Under the pieces are notes generated by a model. It saw nothing but the letters and a program-made list of their open reading frames with translations, searched no databases and was not told the DNA's origin. The position numbers and the translations under genes were made by a program. Below are positions 1-5,084 of a stretch of 5,084 bases of DNA, piece by piece. The DNA comes from Actinomycetota bacterium (lineage in GTDB: Bacteria > Actinomycetota > Actinomycetes > S36-B12 > UBA5976). The DNA lies in contig VGAH01000064.1 in NCBI GenBank assembly GCA_016870945.1, positions 1-5,084 of the forward strand, read 5' to 3'. The stretch's first letter is position 1; each line of letters begins with the position of its first letter.

Positions 1-923
1 TTACCCCCGCGTGCCAATGGCAATTTGGAGTCAAGATCGATATCTCGTGAGACCGCTCGCAATGAATTCAGAGGGCTCTCTAGTTTGAGTGGCTTGTGGT
101 CTAACCAGCCCTCTTCAAGCCCCAAGATGACTAAGGCCGTCGAACCCACCTTTAGGTAATTCGCGAAGTCACACATATTCGCATCACCGACGATCACGTG
201 GAATCTGCGATAGATCTCAGGGTCGGCGTGCGGCTCATCTCGAGTGTTGATGATGGGGCGCTTAAGCGTGGTCTCTAGCCCTACTTCGGCCTCAAAGAAG
301 TCTGCCCGCTGCGACAGCTGAAAACCTAAGCCAGTCGCATCTTGTTCTAGCCCAACACGGCCTGCGCCGCAAAAGATTTGCCGCGAGACGAAGAAGGGTG
401 TCATCGTTGCCACAATCTCTTCGAATGGGACTTTTCTCGATAGCAAGTAATTCTCATGACAGCCATACGATGCACCTTTATTGTCAGTGTTGTTCTTGTA
501 TATGCCGATGCGCGGGATGCCTGTGATCTGAACAGCGATTCGTGAGCCTTCACTCACCACTACCTCACCTGCCCTGTCCCACAAGACCGCGTCCATGGGG
601 CTGGTCGTTTCTGGCGATGAGTACTCAGGGTGGGCATGGTCAACGTAGAACCTTGAGCCATTGGTCAATACGACATTGGCCATACCTGGGTCTTCGAACA
701 ATTCCAGATCTGGGTCAGATTCAGGACTTTTGATGCTATTTGTTCGAGCATCTCTCATCGGCGTTTCGACGTCGTAGTCCCATCGAAGGCGAGCATCGCC
801 GTAGACGTGTTTGGCATAAGCGGTAACCACGGCTGACGAAGCGACCATGGGGTTTATCTCGACTTCACCAGGGGTCGTTATGCCGTACTCGGTCTCAAGC
901 CCCATTACGCGTGGAGTACTCAA
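1..923 (-). CDS. dop: Pup deamidase/depupylase Dop, N-terminal 307 residues (3' end beyond left edge)
   Basis: Dop deamidates the C-terminal Gln of Pup where Pup is encoded that way and hydrolyses the isopeptide bond between Pup and substrate lysines. It is a cytosolic glutamine-synthetase-like enzyme related to the ligase PafA. The frame stays open to the window edge; about 500 residues are usual, so roughly 60% is visible. Seen: the nucleotide/metal-binding ETEYG (10-14), WDYDVE (48-53), YVDHAHPEYSSPE (93-105) with Asp95 at the known catalytic Asp position, YKNN (142-145), GASYGCHENY (150-159), GFQLSQR (200-206) and NTRDEPHAD (226-234). The stretch between residues 54 and 82 corresponds to the Dop-specific loop that PafA lacks, which favours Dop. 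The TTG start at 923 was chosen because it gives the family-like STPRVMGLETEYG opening; an internal ATG at 905 would remove six residues. It begins 20 bases after arc. No clear Shine-Dalgarno sequence is visible. The family call is very secure. Confidence 0.96.
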   Translation of the reverse strand, partial: MSTPRVMGLETEYGITTPGEVEINPMVASSAVVTAYAKHVYGDARLRWDYDVETPMRDARTNSIKSPESDPDLELFEDPGMANVVLTNGSRFYVDHAHPEYSSPETTSPMDAVLWDRAGEVVVSEGSRIAVQITGIPRIGIYKNNTDNKGASYGCHENYLLSRKVPFEEIVATMTPFFVSRQIFCGAGRVGLEQDATGLGFQLSQRADFFEAEVGLETTLKRPIINTRDEPHADPEIYRRFHVIVGDANMCDFANYLKVGSTALVILGLEEGWLDHKPLKLESPLNSLRAVSRDIDLDSKLPLARGG

Positions 924-928
924 ATAAG

Positions 929-940
929 ACCCGGCCGGGT
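929..940. repeat. 12-bp perfect palindrome in the arc-dop gap
   Basis: The sequence ACCCGGCCGGGT equals its own reverse complement and fills most of the 20-base gap between the arc stop codon and the dop TTG start. As RNA it could fold only as a four-pair stem with a GGCC loop, and no U-run follows, so it is not a convincing terminator. It could be a protein-binding site, a weak structure affecting dop initiation, or chance. Its palindromic nature is directly visible; a function is not. Confidence 0.4.
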
Positions 941-943
941 TAG

Positions 944-2569
944 TTAGAGGTACTGACCCGTATTACTGATGGTGTCAATTGATCGACCGGCCTCAGTGCC
1001 AGATTTGCCCTGGATCAAAGTGCGAATGAATACGATTCGCTCGCCCTTCTTGCCAGAAATGCGCGCCCAATCATCTGGGTTAGTCGTGTTAGGTAGGTCT
1101 TCATTCTCACGAAACTCGTCCATACAAGCGGCCGAGAGGTGTGCCATGCGAATGCCTTTCTTGCCTGTATCTAGAAACTCTTTGATTGCGATTTTCTTTG
1201 CTCGTGAGACTACGTTCTCTAGCATCGCACCAGAATTGAAGTCTTTGAAGTAAAGCACTTCTTTGTCGCCATTGGCATAGGTGACCTCTAAGAAGCGGTT
1301 ATCGTCTGACTCTGCGTACATCTGCTCGACCGTGCGCTGAATCATAGCCTCGACGGTGGCTTCACGAGAACCGCCGTGCTCATTCAAGTCGTCATCATTT
1401 AAAGGCAGATCAGAGGTTAGGTACTTAGACAAAATATCTGCCGCTGCTTGGGCGTCAGGGCGCTCGATTTTGATCTTCACGTCTAGGCGCCCTGGACGAA
1501 GAATCGCGGGGTCGATCATGTCTTCACGATTGGAAGCACCAATCACGATGACGTTATCAAGGGTCTCTACCCCATCGATCTCGCTCAAAAGCTGTGGGAC
1601 GATGGTGTTTTCTACGTCGCTAGAAACCCCTGAGCCTCGTGTGCGAAACAACGAATCCATCTCGTCGAAAAAGACGATTACCGGGAACCCCTCGGCTGAT
1701 TTCTCGCGTGCTCGTTGGAATATCAGTCGGATGTGGCGCTCAGTCTCGCCCACGAATTTATTCAGAAGCTCTGGGCCTTTGATGTTTAAGAAGAAAGAGC
1801 GAGTCTCGCTCACCCCTGTCTTCTCAGCAACCTTGTTAGCCAGAGATTTGGCCACGGCCTTGGCAATTAGCGTCTTGCCACAGCCTGGTGGGCCATAAAG
1901 CAATATGCCTTTAGGGGCCAATAGCTGGTGTTCGGCATACAAGTCGGCATGAAGAAACGGCAACTCGACAGCGTCTCGAATCATTTCTATCTGAGTTTTC
2001 AGACCGCCTATGTCTTCATAGGCGATGTCGGGCACTTCTTCTAGCACCAACTCTTCTACCTCAGACTTAGGTATTCGCTCGTAGACGAAACCCGATCGTG
2101 GTTCGAGTAGCAAAGAGTCGCCAGAACGCAAAGAGACGCTGCGCAACGGCTCTGCCAGAGTCACTATGCGCTCTTCGTCTGCTCGACCAAGAACCAATGC
2201 CCGCTCACCGTCGGCAAGGATCTCTTTGAGCATTACCACTTCGCCAACTTTCTCGAATTCCAAGCTGGTCGTTACGTTCATCGCTTCGTTCAGTAGAACT
2301 TCTTGACCAGCGTGAAGAGCGTCTTTGTTCAGGCTCGGGTTCACCTGAACGCGCATCTTTCGTCCGCCTGTAACGATGTCAACTGTGCCGTCTTCGACTT
2401 GATTTAAAAACGTGCCATAACCGGCTGGTGGCTGAACCAGGCGATCTATTTCGTCTTTGAGTAGCACGATTTGCTCGCGCGCTTCTTTCAGGGTCTCCGT
2501 CAAACGCTCATTATTTGAGGCAAGGCGCTTTAGTTCTGCCTCGAGGACTGTTAGGCGCTCTTCGTTCAT
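944..2569 (-). CDS. mpa: Proteasome-associated AAA+ ATPase ARC/Mpa
   Basis: ARC/Mpa is a cytosolic hexameric ring ATPase that captures pupylated proteins through its N-terminal coiled coils, unfolds them and threads them into the 20S proteasome. Seen in 541 residues: a heptad-like charged coiled coil (about 1-45), an OB-fold region (about 50-165), the AAA module opening YEDIGGL (184-190), Walker A GPPGCGKT (226-233), pore loop KFVG (271-274), Walker B VIVFFDE (297-303), sensor-1 Asn347, Arg-finger region LRPGR (357-361), a C-terminal segment with DDWARISGKKGER (499-511), and the terminal GQYL that docks into the 20S core. The protein is shorter than mycobacterial Mpa (about 609) or Rhodococcus ARC (about 591), mainly at the N-terminus. 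A TGA lies in frame just upstream and this ATG is the first start after it, so the short N-terminus appears genuine. It starts 13 bases after trmI and precedes dop. No clear Shine-Dalgarno sequence is seen. The alternative symbol is arc. Confidence 0.97.
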   Translation of the reverse strand: MNEERLTVLEAELKRLASNNERLTETLKEAREQIVLLKDEIDRLVQPPAGYGTFLNQVEDGTVDIVTGGRKMRVQVNPSLNKDALHAGQEVLLNEAMNVTTSLEFEKVGEVVMLKEILADGERALVLGRADEERIVTLAEPLRSVSLRSGDSLLLEPRSGFVYERIPKSEVEELVLEEVPDIAYEDIGGLKTQIEMIRDAVELPFLHADLYAEHQLLAPKGILLYGPPGCGKTLIAKAVAKSLANKVAEKTGVSETRSFFLNIKGPELLNKFVGETERHIRLIFQRAREKSAEGFPVIVFFDEMDSLFRTRGSGVSSDVENTIVPQLLSEIDGVETLDNVIVIGASNREDMIDPAILRPGRLDVKIKIERPDAQAAADILSKYLTSDLPLNDDDLNEHGGSREATVEAMIQRTVEQMYAESDDNRFLEVTYANGDKEVLYFKDFNSGAMLENVVSRAKKIAIKEFLDTGKKGIRMAHLSAACMDEFRENEDLPNTTNPDDWARISGKKGERIVFIRTLIQGKSGTEAGRSIDTISNTGQYL

Positions 2570-2582
2570 AGGGTCAAGGCTA

Positions 2583-3437
2583 CTAAGGTGTCAAAACTTC
2601 GCTCGTGTTCGGTTTAGTGCTATACGCGGACTTACTACTTCTGCGTTTTCGAACGGGTGCCACCGTGCCATGTGACATACGTCTAGCTGCGACTACGAAT
2701 CCGGTGTGTGATTGGGTTGAATGCGAAGGTCGCACTGAGAGACCGAGCACGTGCCAGTCACGCCAAAAGACCTCATGAGCTGATGGTTCGAACCAGTCGC
2801 CTGAATCACGAAGCCCTTCGACAAGTTCAGACATCTGAGTGGTGGTTGTCACGTAGGCAACCAAGTGCCCGCCTGAACGCAAAGCTCTAGAGACAGCACC
2901 CAGCAGATCCCAAGGCTTAAGCAGATCGAGAACTACCACGTCGCATTCGGGTAAGGGTGTAGTTGGAACCACCTCTTGCACGGTGAGAGTCCAGTTACGT
3001 GCACCCTGCGGGGCCATTGACTCGACATTTTTGGTAGCAATCTCAGCAAAACCTGCTCGCGCCTCAAACGAATGTACGTGGCCTTCGCTACCAACCGCCC
3101 TTAGAAGATAGCTTGTAAGCGCACCAGAGCCTGCCGCTATTTCGACAACGCGGTCACCTGGCTTGATATCGCCTGCTAGAACTATTGCCGCGGCATCCTT
3201 GGGGTAAACCACTGCCGCTCCGCGCGGCATATTCACACCTGTCTCAGCCAAACTTGGACGAAAAACTACGTATTGGGCACCCTTGCTATTGACCACTATC
3301 GAGCCTTCTTCTTTGCCAACGAAATCTGTATGCGGGGTGTGACCTTGATGAGTTTGTAAAGCAGATCTTTCACTTAGCGTGAAGTAGTACTTATGACCCT
3401 TGGCATCAATTGCCACAACACGATCACCAAACGACAA
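2583..3437 (-). CDS. trmI: tRNA (adenine-58-N1)-methyltransferase TrmI
   Basis: TrmI uses S-adenosylmethionine to methylate N1 of adenine 58 in the T-loop of tRNAs; bacterial members act as tetramers in the cytosol. In 284 residues: a small N-terminal beta domain (about 1-60), the family stretch with MPRGAAVVYPKD (70-81), SAM-binding motif I VVEIAAGSGALT (97-108), acidic FEAR (124-127) on the next strand, and VVLDLLKPWD (168-177), where Asp171 matches the conserved catalytic-site Asp of LDMLAPW in the mycobacterial enzyme. A basic tail (PVRKRRSSKS, 261-270) follows. Length fits the family (about 280). Motif I has Ala where mycobacterial EAGAGSG has its first Gly. The start given is TTG, 40 bases after the protease gene; a TAA lies in frame further upstream and no ATG, GTG or other TTG lies between. 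A CTG at 3458 would add seven residues (MSVAPST) and give a better-looking N-terminus. The family call is secure, the start uncertain. Confidence 0.94.
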   Translation of the reverse strand: MSFGDRVVAIDAKGHKYYFTLSERSALQTHQGHTPHTDFVGKEEGSIVVNSKGAQYVVFRPSLAETGVNMPRGAAVVYPKDAAAIVLAGDIKPGDRVVEIAAGSGALTSYLLRAVGSEGHVHSFEARAGFAEIATKNVESMAPQGARNWTLTVQEVVPTTPLPECDVVVLDLLKPWDLLGAVSRALRSGGHLVAYVTTTTQMSELVEGLRDSGDWFEPSAHEVFWRDWHVLGLSVRPSHSTQSHTGFVVAARRMSHGTVAPVRKRRSSKSAYSTKPNTSEVLTP

Positions 3438-3463
3438 GGTGCTTGGGGCAACGCTCAGCGCGT

Positions 3464-3477
3464 CACCAGAGCTGGTG
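3464..3477 (-). repeat. Inverted repeat (small hairpin) directly after the protease stop, upstream of trmI
   Basis: On the coding strand, CACCAG-CT-CTGGTG begins at the base after the protease TGA. The six-base arms are perfect; as RNA it would form about five pairs around a four-base loop. No run of U follows (the next bases are ACGCGCTGAGC), so it is unlikely to be a Rho-independent terminator. The right arm carries GGTG of a GGTGA that resembles a Shine-Dalgarno tail, four bases before a CTG in the trmI frame. A role in coupling trmI translation to the upstream gene is inference only. Confidence 0.4.
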
Positions 3478-4560
3478 TCAGGCTGATTTGAGAACTCGAT
3501 TTAGGTCATCACTAGTCAAGACCCCGACAATTCGGTTCTCGTCATCAGTTATCAGCAAACTTGGGCGGCGCGATTCATACATTGCCCGCAGAATCGACTC
3601 ACCGGTAGCACTCGCAGAGACCTTCTGTGCCTCGTTGATCGGGGCCATAATCGAAGCAATCGAAGTCCAAGGCTGCTTGGCAGGTGGCACTCGCCGCACT
3701 TCAGCGTCGGTAACTATCGCCTCGGGTACCCCTGATGCGGAACAAACCACGAGGGCACCCGCCTTGTTGTCTCGGGCACGCCTGACACCCTCAGACACCG
3801 TGATGTCACTTGGCACCGGGATCGCTTTTCGGACGAGATCACGCGTACGCAATTCAGGAATCTTGGCAATGGCACCAGCTTCTTGCCAGGCGCGAATCGA
3901 CGTAGCACCGATCCAGGCAGCGATGAGTGCGGTAAAGACATAAAACACCCATGATTGCGATATTGAACCTGTGGCTAACAGATAAGGCGAGGCCAGAATC
4001 AGCAGCGCTATCAAAATTCCCGTAACGGCAGCAAAGCGAATACCTAGTTGCTTGTTCTTTGTTACTCCCCAAACAAGACTCGAGAGGATCACTCCCCCGT
4101 CCAACGGAAGAGCTGGCGCAAGATTGAACACCGCCAAAATCAAGCTAATCTGCGCGATTGAAATCAGCGTCACTTCAATGATTAGCGGCACAGCACCCGC
4201 GGCTAACTCGGCCAAGATGTAGCTCGCTGCGGCAATAACTAGGGTTACCGCAGGGCCGGCTGCGGCTATGACCCCGTCTCGACCAGCAGTTGACCCAGCC
4301 CGTTCGAAGCGCGTGACACCACCCAAGGCATATAACGAAATCTCTGTCACTTTGGCACCCAGTGCCCGAGCAGATAACGCATGGCCAAGCTCGTGAGCCA
4401 GCACGGTCACGAAGATGACAATGGCGAGACCTACTGCTGCAGCCCATGCGACCGTTGGGTCAAAGAAGCGCTCGTAACGAGGCACGAAAATGTAAGCGAG
4501 AAAAGCCACCCCGATCAGAGCACTCGGGCCAACCTTTAACGGAATGCCAAAAATGGCCAA
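3478..4560 (-). CDS. Site-2 protease family (M50) membrane metalloprotease with C-terminal CBS domains
   Basis: This is an intramembrane zinc protease of the S2P/M50 class, expected to cut a substrate within or near its membrane segment; the substrate is unknown. In 360 residues I see about six hydrophobic segments (roughly 12-27, 38-60, 97-118, 124-146, 174-196, 203-222). HELGH (56-60) supplies two His zinc ligands and the catalytic Glu57. NLAPALPLDGG (146-156) supplies the third ligand, Asp154. LYALGGVTRF (76-85) and AAAGPAVT (99-106) are typical of the family. Residues from about 237 form two CBS-type repeats; the second, ending with IVGVLTSDDLNRVL, is clear and the first is more divergent. 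CBS pairs often bind adenine nucleotides and may regulate the protease. The architecture resembles mycobacterial Rip3-type proteins. The TTG start lies four bases after the metH stop; the open frame extends to 4734, but that would overlap metH by about 170 bases and add hydrophilic sequence atypical of the family. An AGG eight bases upstream is a weak ribosome-binding site. Confidence 0.92.
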   Translation of the reverse strand: MAIFGIPLKVGPSALIGVAFLAYIFVPRYERFFDPTVAWAAAVGLAIVIFVTVLAHELGHALSARALGAKVTEISLYALGGVTRFERAGSTAGRDGVIAAAGPAVTLVIAAASYILAELAAGAVPLIIEVTLISIAQISLILAVFNLAPALPLDGGVILSSLVWGVTKNKQLGIRFAAVTGILIALLILASPYLLATGSISQSWVFYVFTALIAAWIGATSIRAWQEAGAIAKIPELRTRDLVRKAIPVPSDITVSEGVRRARDNKAGALVVCSASGVPEAIVTDAEVRRVPPAKQPWTSIASIMAPINEAQKVSASATGESILRAMYESRRPSLLITDDENRIVGVLTSDDLNRVLKSA

Positions 4561-4564
4561 ATTC

Positions 4565-5084
4565 TTAGCCTGCGTTGAAATAAGCAGCCTCTGGGTGGTG
4601 AAAGATGATCGCGCTCGTGGACTGCTCTGGGTGCAACTGAAACTCTTCAGATAATGAGACACCAACCCTTTGGGGTTCGAGTAATTCCATGATCGAAGTT
4701 TGAAGAGACAAGTCAGGGCATGCCGGGTAACCAAACGAGAAACGCTCCCCCTGGTACTCCTGCTTGAGAATTCCGTTCAAAGACGGGGCATCCGCAGCCC
4801 CAATACCCCATTCGATGCGAACTCGAGAGTGCCAGTACTCGGCGAGTGCTTCAGTCAACTGCACTGAAAGGCCGTGCAACTCAAGATATTCGCGGTATTC
4901 GTTTCTTTCAAAGATGGCAGCGGCCGCCTCATCAATACGAGAACCCATGGTTACTACATGAAAGCCAACGTAATCTGGCCCGCTGCCAACAGGTTTTAAG
5001 TAATCAGCCAGACACAGCCGCCTGTCTCGGCTCTGCCGGGGAAACTTCAGGCGCAATCGCTCGGTGCCTGCATTTGGACCATCG
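4565..5084 (-). CDS. metH: B12-dependent methionine synthase MetH, C-terminal 172 residues (5' end beyond right edge)
   Basis: MetH transfers a methyl group from 5-methyltetrahydrofolate through cobalamin to homocysteine, making methionine in the cytosol. Full-length enzymes are about 1,200 residues; only the end of the last module, the SAM-binding reactivation domain, is visible here. That domain lets reduced cobalamin that has oxidised be re-methylated using S-adenosylmethionine and an electron donor. Recognisable pieces in order are FPRQSRDRRLCLADYL, GFHVVTMG, YLELHGLSVQLTEALAEYWH, the SAM-binding RFSFGYPACP (encoded at about 4715-4744, matching RxxxGYPACP of the E. coli enzyme), LSEEFQLHPEQSTSAI and the closing HHPEAAYFNAG. 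The reading frame is open from the right edge with no start in view; an internal TTG at 5056 is not the real start. Termination four bases before the protease gene suggests co-transcription. Any regulatory element for this gene, such as a cobalamin riboswitch, would lie outside the window. Confidence 0.95.
   Translation of the reverse strand, partial: DGPNAGTERLRLKFPRQSRDRRLCLADYLKPVGSGPDYVGFHVVTMGSRIDEAAAAIFERNEYREYLELHGLSVQLTEALAEYWHSRVRIEWGIGAADAPSLNGILKQEYQGERFSFGYPACPDLSLQTSIMELLEPQRVGVSLSEEFQLHPEQSTSAIIFHHPEAAYFNAG

Noticed and set aside
542..733. Plus-strand 63-codon open frame
   Set aside because: Antisense to the conserved catalytic segment of dop; no recognisable protein features.
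1..923. Assignment of the left gene as the Pup ligase PafA
   Set aside because: The insert between the WDYDVE and VLTNG segments and the residues around YVDHAHPEYSSPE match Dop; the gene also directly follows arc/mpa, the usual place of dop.
1356..1898. Plus-strand 180-codon open frame
   Set aside because: It lies entirely antisense to the conserved AAA domain of arc/mpa, and its composition (rich in Ser and Arg) is that of a shadow frame with no recognisable domain.
3464..3477. Rho-independent terminator between the protease and trmI
   Set aside because: The stem is short with a minimal loop and no U-run follows it; downstream genes are closely spaced and co-directional.
3410..3943. Plus-strand 177-codon open frame
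   Set aside because: Antisense to the CBS region of the protease and the start of trmI; no domain or ribosome-binding site, and it fits the mirror of real coding sequence.
4561..4734. N-terminal extension of the site-2 protease, open upstream to 4734
   Set aside because: It overlaps the well-conserved metH 3' end in another frame and encodes hydrophilic sequence not typical of the family; the TTG at 4560 gives a normal start just before the first membrane segment.
1..5084. Hidden novel system, mobile element, CRISPR array or RNA gene
   Set aside because: Almost every base is covered by five conserved genes with gaps of at most 40 bases; I saw no repeats array, transposase, integrase or tRNA-like fold.

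Overview
This window is a compact run of five genes, all read from the minus strand, from an actinobacterium (Actinomycetota). The assignment rests on a proteasome-activating ATPase ending in Gly-Gln-Tyr-Leu, a Pup depupylase/deamidase, and a TrmI-type tRNA methyltransferase between them and the upstream genes. All three resemble actinobacterial family members, including those of Mycobacterium. Base composition looks close to half G+C, low for cultured proteasome-bearing actinobacteria, and the gaps are very short. Both suit a small-genome lineage, possibly planktonic, but five genes cannot settle that.

In the direction of transcription (right to left) the layout is as follows. The 3' end of metH, encoding the C-terminal activation domain of B12-dependent methionine synthase, runs in from the right edge to 4565. 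A membrane site-2 protease with two C-terminal CBS domains follows (3478-4560). Then come trmI, tRNA (adenine-58-N1)-methyltransferase (2583-3437, possibly starting at 3458), and the proteasomal ATPase arc/mpa (944-2569). Last is the N-terminal 307 residues of dop (1-923), which runs off the left edge. Dop starts at a TTG codon and is open at its 3' end.

The gaps between genes are 4, 40, 13 and 20 bases, with no convincing terminator or promoter between them, so the set reads as one operon or the inner part of one. ARC/Mpa and Dop work together: ARC/Mpa unfolds proteins tagged with Pup and feeds them to the 20S core, while Dop readies Pup for ligation and removes it from substrates. The expected partners pup, prcB, prcA and pafA are not in the window and would most likely lie beyond the left edge. 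MetH, the protease and TrmI have no known mechanistic tie to the proteasome; their placement is a matter of gene order.

I see no mobile element, CRISPR array, RNA gene or new defence-like system. The more notable details are the intact proteasome-docking tail, an ARC N-terminus that cannot be extended upstream, several TTG starts without clear Shine-Dalgarno sequences, and a small inverted repeat between the protease and trmI that overlaps a possible ribosome-binding site for a non-standard CTG start.
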